This document shows positions 1 through 5,251 of a stretch of DNA of 5,251 nucleotides, in pieces; position 1 is the stretch's first letter; every line of letters starts with the position of its first letter. The translations under genes and the position numbers were made by a program. Source of the stretch: Methanothrix sp. GTDB lineage: Archaea > Halobacteriota > Methanosarcinia > Methanotrichales > Methanotrichaceae. Where the stretch lies: contig JALNZQ010000195.1 in the NCBI GenBank assembly GCA_023229165.1, positions 1-5,251 of the forward strand. The letters are read 5' to 3'. The notes below the pieces were generated by a model, which was given only the letters and a program-made list of their open reading frames with translations, made no database searches and had not been told where the DNA came from.

Positions 1-2
1 AT

Positions 3-302
3 CGAAGCAAATTTGCCAGCTACAGCGTTGCCTTTCGGCTGCAATCCTCGCCGGGAAAAGTCTGCATAGAACTGGGACATAGAACCGATGAAGGCTTTGC
101 CTGCAGCGACATAAAACTCTATATCCTAAGAAGGCTAGATCCCGGGTTTGGAGCAGTGGCCTCCCTGAAGATAGCTGAGGCTATGAAGGGCAGTCCCATC
201 ATGGTGGTACAGTTCAGTCTGCAGACCAGAAGACAACTGGACATCGACTACGTGCTGGAATGGATAGCTGAAAAGCGAAAGATGGATATAGTCTATCTCT
301 AG
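3..302 (+). CDS. C-terminal 99 residues of an unrecognised protein (5' truncated by window edge)
   Basis: An open frame enters from the left edge and ends at TAG 300-302. There is no in-frame ATG before codon 61 (position 183), so the true start almost certainly lies outside the window. The visible part reads like a folded cytoplasmic alpha/beta protein. It alternates hydrophobic strands (around residues 38-42, 64-71 and 95-99) with amphipathic helices (around residues 52-62 and 81-92). It has no membrane segment or signal, and contains two cysteines (residues 21 and 34). I do not recognise the family and assign no function. The next gene starts 45 bases downstream on the same strand with no obvious terminator between them, so cotranscription is plausible. 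Continuous codon-like composition up to the stop and the short gap to the next gene support it as a real gene. Confidence 0.75.
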   Translation, partial: RSKFASYSVAFRLQSSPGKVCIELGHRTDEGFACSDIKLYILRRLDPGFGAVASLKIAEAMKGSPIMVVQFSLQTRRQLDIDYVLEWIAEKRKMDIVYL

Positions 303-347
303 CGTTATTTCTAGATGATAATTGATGATTAAAGGATGTTTTAGACA

Positions 348-2162
348 ATGGCGCAACCGTTAGTGCCAGATACCAGCGTGGTAATAGATGGCAGAGTCTC
401 TGCCAAGATCAAAGCCGGTGAGCTGCAGGGCCGCAGGATCGTTGTACCTGAAGCAGTGGTAGCCGAGCTGGAAGCTCAGGCCAACCACGGGCGAGATATT
501 GGTCTTCGAGGATTGGAGGAGTTAAGGAAGCTCTCTGAGCTGGCCAAGACGGGCAAGATCGAGCTGGAATACGTTGGCATCAGGCCCAATTTAGACCAGA
601 TCAAGCTGGCAGGAGGAGGAGAGATAGACGCCATGATTAGGGATGTAGCCCTGGAGCTTGGCGCCTCCTTCCTTACCAGCGATCAGGTTCAGTTCCGAGT
701 GGCGGAAGCTATGGGCCTGGACGTGGAGTACGTCCGCCCGCAGCGCGAGGCTATCAAGCCCTTATCCCTGGAGAAATACTTCACAGAGGATACCCTCTCC
801 GTACATCTAAAAGAGGGTGCCATCCCCATGGCCAAACGCGGCCGGGTAGGAGACTTTTCCCTGGTTCGAATAGGAGAGAGGACGCTATCGGAAAGGGAGC
901 TAAGAGACCTCTCCCGGGAGATCTTCGAAAGGGCCAAGGCGGATCCGGAAGGCTTTATAGAGATGGAGAAGATAGGAGCTACCATAATTCAGATAGGGCC
1001 TATGAGAATCGCCATAGCCAAGCCCCCGTTCTCCGACGGCCTGGAGATAACCGCCGTTCGGCCTGTGGCTAAGGTGAGCTTTGACTCTTACCGGCATAGC
1101 AACATGCTAAAAGAGAGGCTGAAATTAGGTCAAAGAGGCATTCTCATCGCCGGTCCGCCTGGATCGGGAAAGTCCACCTTTGCCGCTGGGGTTGCCGAGT
1201 ATCTCTTAGCCTGCAACTATGTGGTTAAGACCCTTGAGTCGCCTCGCGATCTGCAGGTTCCTCCTGAGATTACCCAGTACGGGCCGCTGGAAGGCAGCAT
1301 GGAAGCATCGGCCGATATTTTGCTATTGGTCAGACCGGACTACACCATCTACGATGAGGTCCGAAAGACGCGCGACTTCCAGGTCTTCGCAGATATGCGC
1401 ATGGCTGGCGTGGGCATGATAGGTGTGGTGCATGCCAACAAGCCCATCGATGCCCTGCAGCGTCTTCTCGGTCGCGTGGACATGGGCATGATTCCCCAAG
1501 TGGTGGACACGGTGGTCTTCATCGAGAAGGGCGAGGTCACCCACGTCCTGGATGTGGAGTTCGTGGTCAAGGTTCCTTCCGGCATGGTGGAAGCGGACTT
1601 GGCCCGACCGGTGATTGTGGTCAAGGACTTTGAGACGGGCCAGGCAGAGTATGAGCTATACTCCTATGGCGAGCAGATCGTGGTCATGCCCGTGTCCAAG
1701 GAGAGCCGCAAGCCTTCCCCATCCTGGAAGCTGGCCAGTCGCGAGATTGAGAAAGAGCTATCGCATCATGTGCGAGGTCCTTTCCAGGTGGAGATGCTCA
1801 CCGACTCATCTGCAGTCATCCACGTTCCCCAGGACGAGGCGGCGAGAGTGATAGGCAAGGCCGGCAAGAACATCGATCAGATCGAGAAAAACCTGGGACT
1901 GCACATCGACGTGCGCACTCAAGATGCGCCTGTCCAGGCAACACCCAAGGTGGAGGAGACGGCCAAGCATCTCATCATCTGGCTGGAGGGCATGGCAGGG
2001 GAGTCTGTGGAGGTCTTGGTAGGCGAGGAGCCGGTCTTCACGGCCACAGTGGGCCGGAGAGGCGATATACGGGTGGCCAAGTCCTCTGAGATGGCCAAAC
2101 GCATCATCAAGCGCATGAAGACGGGAGAGAAGATAGAGGTGCAAAAGGCAAGCTCTGATTGA
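348..2162 (+). CDS. PIN domain / PilT-like ATPase / KH domain protein (PINA type)
   Basis: This is a complete 604-residue protein with three recognisable modules. Residues 1-130 are a PIN nuclease domain with the expected acidic residues: D8 in PDTS, E40, D94 (in GEID) and D112 (in TSDQ). Residues about 148-235 resemble the N-terminal domain of PilT/VirB11 ATPases. Residues about 240-410 are the ATPase, with Walker A GPPGSGKST at 269-277, an acidic YDE stretch at 335-337 as likely Walker B, and a VHA histidine box at 361-363. Residues about 485-525 are a KH fold with its GKAG loop at 503-506, followed by a basic C-terminal tail. Archaeal homologues called PINA form hexameric ATPases reported to act on branched DNA with the Holliday-junction resolvase Hjc. 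A role in recombination or repair here is inferred, and RNA processing remains possible given the PIN and KH domains. The start is supported by AAAGGATG at 331-338 and by the PIN motif beginning within ten residues. All key residues are intact. Confidence 0.96.
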   Translation: MAQPLVPDTSVVIDGRVSAKIKAGELQGRRIVVPEAVVAELEAQANHGRDIGLRGLEELRKLSELAKTGKIELEYVGIRPNLDQIKLAGGGEIDAMIRDVALELGASFLTSDQVQFRVAEAMGLDVEYVRPQREAIKPLSLEKYFTEDTLSVHLKEGAIPMAKRGRVGDFSLVRIGERTLSERELRDLSREIFERAKADPEGFIEMEKIGATIIQIGPMRIAIAKPPFSDGLEITAVRPVAKVSFDSYRHSNMLKERLKLGQRGILIAGPPGSGKSTFAAGVAEYLLACNYVVKTLESPRDLQVPPEITQYGPLEGSMEASADILLLVRPDYTIYDEVRKTRDFQVFADMRMAGVGMIGVVHANKPIDALQRLLGRVDMGMIPQVVDTVVFIEKGEVTHVLDVEFVVKVPSGMVEADLARPVIVVKDFETGQAEYELYSYGEQIVVMPVSKESRKPSPSWKLASREIEKELSHHVRGPFQVEMLTDSSAVIHVPQDEAARVIGKAGKNIDQIEKNLGLHIDVRTQDAPVQATPKVEETAKHLIIWLEGMAGESVEVLVGEEPVFTATVGRRGDIRVAKSSEMAKRIIKRMKTGEKIEVQKASSD

Positions 2163-2195
2163 GCCTGCCATTGATCTGCGAATCTTCTCTTCGCG

Positions 2196-2240
2196 TTTTA
2201 TTTTGGATGAGAATTCGATTCTTTTCACTACGGTTCTTTT
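2196..2240 (+). terminator. T-rich tracts and short hairpin after the PIN-ATPase gene
   Basis: Three pyrimidine tracts lie 35-80 bases after the stop codon: TTTTATTTT at 2196-2204, TTCTTTT at about 2218-2224 and GTTCTTTTG at 2233-2241. The middle one directly follows a small perfect inverted repeat, AGAAT-TCG-ATTCT (about 2210-2222). Archaeal termination relies on such U-rich runs, often several in a row, so this is a plausible termination zone. The stem is short and AT-rich, so the T tracts are the stronger evidence. Confidence 0.4.
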
Positions 2241-2268
2241 GACTAAAGCGCCAGGTTTATGTCTCTTG

Positions 2269-2313
2269 GTTCGAGAACAGAGATCGACTATATTTATCGA
2301 ACTATAGGAGTGG
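2269..2313 (+). promoter_or_regulatory. TATA-like element inside an inverted repeat, plus strong Shine-Dalgarno, before the first secreted gene
   Basis: TATATTTAT at 2289-2297 resembles an archaeal TATA box. It is enclosed by GTTCGA (2269-2274) and TCGAAC (2297-2302), a perfect 6-base inverted repeat, with another TCGA at 2284-2287 on its left side. GGAGTGG at 2307-2313 is a good Shine-Dalgarno, 6 bases before ATG 2320. There is tension: a TATA box here would place the transcript start some 25 bases downstream, almost at the ATG, leaving the Shine-Dalgarno out of the message. Either the real promoter is further upstream or the gene is nearly leaderless from this one. Confidence 0.4.
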
Positions 2314-2319
2314 CTTAAA

Positions 2320-2880
2320 ATGAAATATACTAATATCAAATATCTGACCGGCATTTTAATTCTCATTTTCCTGGCAGCCTTGGCAGTGGCTCAGGAGGAT
2401 CCTCTGGGTACCTCCAACGCAGCCGCACAGGATATTAAAAAAACCATGGGGGAAGACATCTTCAGCCCCGGCCAGCAAGACCAGTTAGGCAATGCTACGC
2501 CGGTGATAACGGGAAAGAATCTGCCCGGCTCTATTGCAAACTCGCAATCTTCCCAGCCCAAGGCGAGACTCCTCAGCCCCACCAGTACATGGAGTCTGAA
2601 TCTGCTGGACAGCCAGGAGCGATCTGTTGCTCTGCAGATGTACCAGTCTAATGATGTCGTTTTCGGCAAGGGCACAATTGTCGTGGGAAGCAGCCTTCAA
2701 AATGCCACGGCAACCGGGACCGTCACCGGGAACAAGCTGAATCTGGACATTCTCTCAGACGACCTAACGCTCTTTTGTCTTTCTCTGACCATGAACGGCA
2801 AATCCCTGTCAGGCGACTATCATGGCTACAGCGTCAGCTATGTTCCCTGGAAGGGAATCGCCATGGGAAAGATTAATTGA
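2320..2880 (+). CDS. Small exported protein, member 1 of a tandem paralogous pair
   Basis: This 186-residue protein begins with a lysine-containing N-region and a hydrophobic core (residues about 9-22), ending in AVA before Q25, a good signal-peptidase site. It is probably exported. Residues 25-88 are polar, rich in Q, S, N and G, and look like a flexible linker. Residues 89-186 form a compact domain, probably beta-rich, that starts at W91 and contains an LDSQER stretch, a VFGKG turn at 114-118 and a GDY near 165-167. The same domain closes the next gene (W134 onward). Over the first 47 aligned residues without a gap I count 20 identities. Two N-glycosylation sequons are present (N58, N128). 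No catalytic motif, lipobox or second membrane segment is visible, so it should be a free extracytoplasmic protein. I do not recognise the family. The start is set by GGAGTGG six bases upstream. Confidence 0.87.
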   Translation: MKYTNIKYLTGILILIFLAALAVAQEDPLGTSNAAAQDIKKTMGEDIFSPGQQDQLGNATPVITGKNLPGSIANSQSSQPKARLLSPTSTWSLNLLDSQERSVALQMYQSNDVVFGKGTIVVGSSLQNATATGTVTGNKLNLDILSDDLTLFCLSLTMNGKSLSGDYHGYSVSYVPWKGIAMGKIN

Positions 2881-2899
2881 ATTAAAAATAATTTTTAGT
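2881..2899 (+). terminator. AT palindrome directly after the first secreted gene
   Basis: Immediately after the TGA stop, TAAAAAT and ATTTTTA (2883-2897, one-base centre at 2890) form a perfect AT-only palindrome with a T5 run, and more T-rich DNA follows. The T tract could act as an intrinsic terminator in archaea. The stem itself would be thermally weak, so the T run probably matters more than the fold. Confidence 0.4.
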
Positions 2900-2906
2900 A
2901 ATTTAT

Positions 2907-2950
2907 GAATATTTATATTAATAATAAACGTTGTTTGTCGTATAACCATT
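2907..2950 (+). promoter_or_regulatory. TATA-like promoter candidates in the 200-base spacer
   Basis: The left half of the spacer between the two secreted genes is almost entirely A and T. TTTATATTA at 2912-2920, preceded by purine-rich GAATA, fits a methanogen TATA element and would start a transcript near 2940-2945, leaving a leader of about 140 bases before the next secreted gene. A second candidate, TATAACC at 2941-2947, lies about 27-30 bases before ATG 2974 and could drive a leaderless transcript of the small ORF there. The sequence alone does not tell which is used. Confidence 0.4.
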
Positions 2951-2973
2951 AAGCTTATCAACTAATAAATTTC

Positions 2974-3084
2974 ATGGCAATGCGAATGGCGGCAGTATTG
3001 AACATATGCCAGGTCTTTCCGACCGAACAGCATCCGTTCATGAGGACTGAAAAAACCATTCATAAGAAGGTAGATATGTCATGA
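2974..3084 (+). CDS. Possible 36-codon small ORF overlapping the next start (ATGA)
   Basis: An ATG at 2974 opens a frame of 36 codons that ends at TGA 3082-3084, so its stop overlaps the next gene's ATG (3081-3083) in the classic ATGA arrangement of translationally coupled genes. Three in-frame ATGs (2974, 2980, 2986) lie at its start. The peptide starts with a short weakly hydrophobic stretch (AAVLNICQVF, residues 6-15) and ends in a lysine-rich tail (KTIHKK, residues 28-33). Base composition changes from AT-rich to gene-like close to where the frame begins. Against it, there is no Shine-Dalgarno upstream, the peptide matches no family I know, and a frame this short can arise by chance. The downstream gene also has its own ribosome binding site (AGAAGGT) inside this ORF, so coupling would not be essential. 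Confidence 0.25.
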   Translation: MAMRMAAVLNICQVFPTEQHPFMRTEKTIHKKVDMS

Positions 3085-3776
3085 GATTCAAAATTCTAAT
3101 ATTATCATCATTGCTTTTCATTGCCTTCCTAGCTGTGACGGCTCTTTGTGTCAATTGGAATGATCCTAGCTATGACACAGACGAGATGATAAGTGCAGGA
3201 GAAGTAGAGACTATTACTCCACCGGCAGGACAGGCTGCAACTCCCAAGTTGTCCCGAGAACAGCAAGAAAATAAAAGCCCACTGGACTGGACCATGCCCA
3301 GCACACTAACTGGCGGCGGTGACAGCGCCAAGAATTCCAGGACGCAGGCCGAGACGGCCAGCGAAGATGCCGTAGCCAGTACTGCGACAGAACAGGCAGT
3401 ACCCGCCGCGAACACATCCGCAGCTACAGATACAGAGCTGCCGCCTGCTCAGCCGGAAGTAACAAATGCTGGCGGAAATTGGTATTTTACCCTGAACGAC
3501 AGCGTAGAGAGGGATCTGGCCCTGGTCCTCTTCCAGAAAGGAAGTGAGGTCTTTGGAGCAGGCAAGATCAAAGAAGGTAACAACACCCAGGATGTGACGG
3601 CATCAGGAGCTGTTGCAGATGCAACCTTAGAACTGAATCTGGTCTGTGCGAATCCCATTGCCCAATACAAGCTCAATCTCAATCTGAGCGAGGACTTTGC
3701 CACAGGAGAGTACCAGGCATTTTCCGCCAGCGGGGAATCCTGGATGGGAAGCGCCGAGGGACAGAAGACGTCTTAA
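3081..3776 (+). CDS. Small exported protein with low-complexity linker, member 2 of the paralogous pair
   Basis: This 231-residue protein starts with M-R-F-K and a strong hydrophobic core (residues 5-21), and cleavage after VTA (residue 21) is the best guess. C23 lies just behind, but L22 before it does not fit a lipobox, so a lipoprotein is unlikely. Residues 25-130 are polar and disordered-looking, with an Ala/Thr/Ser/Glu-rich part at about 80-128. Residues 132-227 repeat the C-terminal domain of the preceding gene: W134, LNDSVER (138-144), VFGAG (157-161), GEY near 209-211. Four sequons (N111, N139, N167, N201) would permit N-glycosylation. The linker looks like a cell-surface spacer that holds the domain away from the membrane or S-layer, which is inference. 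AGAAGGT at 3065-3071 lies 9 bases before the ATG and fixes the start, since the nearby ATG at 3076 reads into a stop after one codon. The family is unrecognised. Confidence 0.87.
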   Translation: MRFKILILSSLLFIAFLAVTALCVNWNDPSYDTDEMISAGEVETITPPAGQAATPKLSREQQENKSPLDWTMPSTLTGGGDSAKNSRTQAETASEDAVASTATEQAVPAANTSAATDTELPPAQPEVTNAGGNWYFTLNDSVERDLALVLFQKGSEVFGAGKIKEGNNTQDVTASGAVADATLELNLVCANPIAQYKLNLNLSEDFATGEYQAFSASGESWMGSAEGQKTS

Positions 3777-3789
3777 GTGAAGTGTAAAT

Positions 3790-3841
3790 CAAGTGCAGGG
3801 AAACCGGCACTTGTATGCTATTTTATTATTTATTATTATTT
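3790..3841 (+). terminator. Hairpin with GAAA loop followed by a T-rich tract
   Basis: CAAGTGC (3790-3796) and GCACTTG (3807-3813) are a perfect 7-base inverted repeat, 14 bases after the second secreted gene's stop. Inside, GG (3798-3799) pairs with CC (3804-3805) around a GAAA tetraloop, with one A/G mismatch between the two stems. A T-rich tract (3820-3841, repeats of TTATTA) follows. This resembles a classical intrinsic terminator with a GNRA-type loop. The T tract may also serve as promoter DNA for the following gene. Confidence 0.55.
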
Positions 3842-3929
3842 GTGGAGGGGAAATTGTAAGGCACGAGAAAGAGATGGCAAGGGCGTACCGAAAGCGATAT
3901 GAGAAGAGAAACCCGAGCAGAATAGGATT
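3814..3929 (+). promoter_or_regulatory. Probable promoter and leader of mutS
   Basis: The run at 3820-3841 contains TATTTTATTATT-like DNA that could serve as a TATA element and would start transcription near 3855-3865, leaving a leader of about 70 bases. A perfect-looking GGAGGGG at 3844-3850 has no useful start behind it (TTG 3854 is followed at once by TAA). Close to the mutS ATG only a weak TAGGA (3923-3927) is present, so mutS may be translated at a modest rate. A specific TATA box cannot be fixed from the sequence alone. Confidence 0.35.
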
Positions 3930-5251
3930 ATGTCCAAGCTCTCTCCTCTCATGGAGCAGTATTACCGGGAAAAGAAGCTGTACCCCGACGCCCTGCTGCT
4001 ATTTCGGGTGGGCGACTTTTACGAGACCTTTGCCGAGGATGCCGTAGTCGTCGCCCGCGACCTGAACATCACCCTTACCTCCCGCCAAAAGGACGATGAG
4101 GGCAACAAGATTCCTCTAGCGGGTGTGCCCTACCATGCCCTGGAGGTCTATCTGGCCAGGCTCATCCGGGCCGGGCACAAGGTGGCCATCTGCGATCAGG
4201 TGGAGGACCCCAAGCTGGCCAAGGGGCTGGTAAAAAGGGAGATAACTCGCGTGGTGACACCAGGCACCATCATTGAGCAGGCCATGCTGGACGAAGCCAG
4301 CAACAATTTTCTCGCCTCAGTGGCAGCAGATGGGGACAGGATGGGCCTGGCTTTTGTGGACGTCTCCACGGGTGAGTTCCTGACCACGGAGATTGCCACA
4401 GAGCGGCTGACTGCCGAGCTGGCTAAGTTTCGACCGGCTGAGTGCATTGCGCCTTTTCCCCTTAATTGGGAGGGAAGCAGCCTGCAGATCCTGGATGAGG
4501 CTGCCTTCTCAGAGGAGAGCACATCCGCGGCCCTGGTGAATCGCTTTGGCCCCGACTGGGGAGAGCGGCTCCTGCTCGCCGACAAGCCCCTTTCAGCGCG
4601 CGCCTGCGGAGCCATTCTCACCTATCTGCACGCCGCTCACTTCGACGCACTGGGACACCTGCATGACATTCGTATCTACAGCGCAGCCGAGTTCATGGTT
4701 TTGGATGAAGTCACCCTGCGAAATTTAGAGATCCTGAGGAACATCCGGGACCGCTCAAGGCGAGGAACGCTGCTGGAGTTCCTGGCCCGGACAAAGACGC
4801 CCATGGGCGCGCGTACCCTGGCCCGCTGGATCCAGATGCCACTGCTTTCGGTGGAAGCGATTACCAGAAGGCATCTGGCCGTAGAAGAGCTGAACAATAA
4901 CTCCGTGCTGCGGGAAAGCCTGACCGAGGTGCTGAAGGGCATGTGTGACCTGGAGAGGCTGATGAGCCGGGTCTCCTGCCGCTCTGCCAGTCCCAAAGAG
5001 CTGGTGGTACTGAAAAGCACGCTGGCGAGGCTGCCTAGAATGCAAGATATCCTGGAAAATGCCGCCACACCCTACCTGGTCGAGCTTCAAGGCCGGCTTT
5101 CCCCCTGTGAAGATATCGCCACACTCCTGGAAAGATCGATAGTTGAAGATCCGCCCACACACCTGCGAGACGGAGGCGTGATCAAAGACGGCTTTAACGC
5201 AGAGATAGACCAGATTCACTCCCTTTTGCGAGACGGCCGAGGATGGATTGC
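3930..5251 (+). CDS. mutS: DNA mismatch repair protein MutS (N-terminal half, cut by window end)
   Basis: The open frame runs without a stop to the right edge, giving 440 full codons of a protein that is usually about 850-900 residues. MutS binds mismatches and small loops in DNA and, through ATP, recruits MutL. Residues 1-115 are the mismatch-binding domain with the diagnostic Phe-x-Glu as F30-Y31-E32 in GDFYETF, plus the IPLAGVPYHA stretch (61-70). Residues about 120-245 are the connector domain (FVDVSTGEF at 142-150). Residues about 255 onward are the core/lever domain, with LDEVTLRNLE at 258-267, RGTLLEFL (278-285) and DLERLMSRV (340-348), and the clamp begins near GGVIKDGFN (415-423). 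The ATPase half is not in view. ATG 3930 is the first in-frame ATG after a TGA at 3900-3902. ATG 3951 is an alternative, but the upstream KLSPLMEQYY matches how MutS proteins begin. A mutL neighbour further right would be typical. Confidence 0.96.
   Translation, partial: MSKLSPLMEQYYREKKLYPDALLLFRVGDFYETFAEDAVVVARDLNITLTSRQKDDEGNKIPLAGVPYHALEVYLARLIRAGHKVAICDQVEDPKLAKGLVKREITRVVTPGTIIEQAMLDEASNNFLASVAADGDRMGLAFVDVSTGEFLTTEIATERLTAELAKFRPAECIAPFPLNWEGSSLQILDEAAFSEESTSAALVNRFGPDWGERLLLADKPLSARACGAILTYLHAAHFDALGHLHDIRIYSAAEFMVLDEVTLRNLEILRNIRDRSRRGTLLEFLARTKTPMGARTLARWIQMPLLSVEAITRRHLAVEELNNNSVLRESLTEVLKGMCDLERLMSRVSCRSASPKELVVLKSTLARLPRMQDILENAATPYLVELQGRLSPCEDIATLLERSIVEDPPTHLRDGGVIKDGFNAEIDQIHSLLRDGRGWI

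Noticed and set aside
312..332. Repeated GATGAT before the PIN-ATPase gene
   Set aside because: Only two short copies are present. They could be chance in AT-rich DNA and lack other guide RNA or operator features.
135..356. 73-codon frame on the - strand at the left end
   Set aside because: It is antisense to the continuous 99-codon reading frame and the following spacer, with no motif or ribosome binding site evidence.
1806..2366. 186-codon frame on the - strand across the end of the PIN-ATPase gene
   Set aside because: It lies largely antisense to the well-supported KH domain coding region and crosses the spacer and the start of the next gene. It has no recognisable domain.
3021..3025. 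Small GGTC/GACC inverted repeat (about 3012-3024) in the spacer between the secreted genes
   Set aside because: A 4-base stem with a 5-base loop and no T run is not beyond chance.
3036..3056. TGAGGA followed by CTGA, resembling C and D boxes of a guide RNA
   Set aside because: The first box does not match TGATGA, the boxes are adjacent rather than spaced by a guide, and there is no second pair.
3793..4047. 84-codon frame starting with GTG before mutS, and its inner ATG at 3874
   Set aside because: It starts inside the terminator-like hairpin, has no usable Shine-Dalgarno at the GTG, and its last 118 bases overlap mutS in another frame. The part outside mutS shows no family-like features.
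4196..4621. 141-codon frame on the - strand inside mutS
   Set aside because: It is antisense to clear MutS coding sequence, and its serine- and arginine-rich content is typical of a reverse-strand shadow.
4676..5219. Two overlapping - strand frames of 130 and 154 codons
   Set aside because: Both are antisense to the MutS core domain and resemble no known protein.

Overview
This window most likely comes from a methanogenic archaeon, probably of the Methanosarcinales and perhaps Methanothrix-like. The evidence is a PIN-ATPase-KH protein of the archaeal PINA type, purine-rich ribosome binding sites (GGATG, GGAGTGG, AGAAGGT), AT-rich archaeal-looking intergenic regions, a bacterial-type MutS as found in mesophilic methanogens, and roughly half GC in the coding regions. 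The genus is an inference. Every supported gene is on the + strand, and no RNA gene, insertion sequence or CRISPR array was seen.

Layout: (1) positions 3-302 hold the 3' end of an unrecognised gene. (2) 348-2162 is a complete 604-residue PIN nuclease / hexameric ATPase / KH protein. (3) 2163-2319 is a spacer with T-rich tracts, an inverted repeat around a TATA-like sequence and a strong Shine-Dalgarno. (4) 2320-2880 and 3081-3776 are two small exported proteins that share a C-terminal domain of about 95 residues, so they form a tandem paralogous pair not assigned to any known family. The 200-base spacer between them starts with an AT palindrome and TATA-like DNA and ends with a possible 36-codon small ORF whose stop overlaps the second paralogue's start (ATGA). 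(5) 3777-3929 holds a terminator-like hairpin with a GAAA loop and a T-rich tract. (6) 3930 to the window end is the first half of mutS, cut by the window edge.

Two DNA-processing genes (PINA-type ATPase and MutS) therefore flank a pair of secreted proteins. I see no sign that the four genes form one pathway. The 45-base gap between the first two genes would allow cotranscription, while each later spacer looks able to end one transcript and start the next. The most interesting parts are the undescribed secreted paralogue family and the small ORF coupled to the second member.
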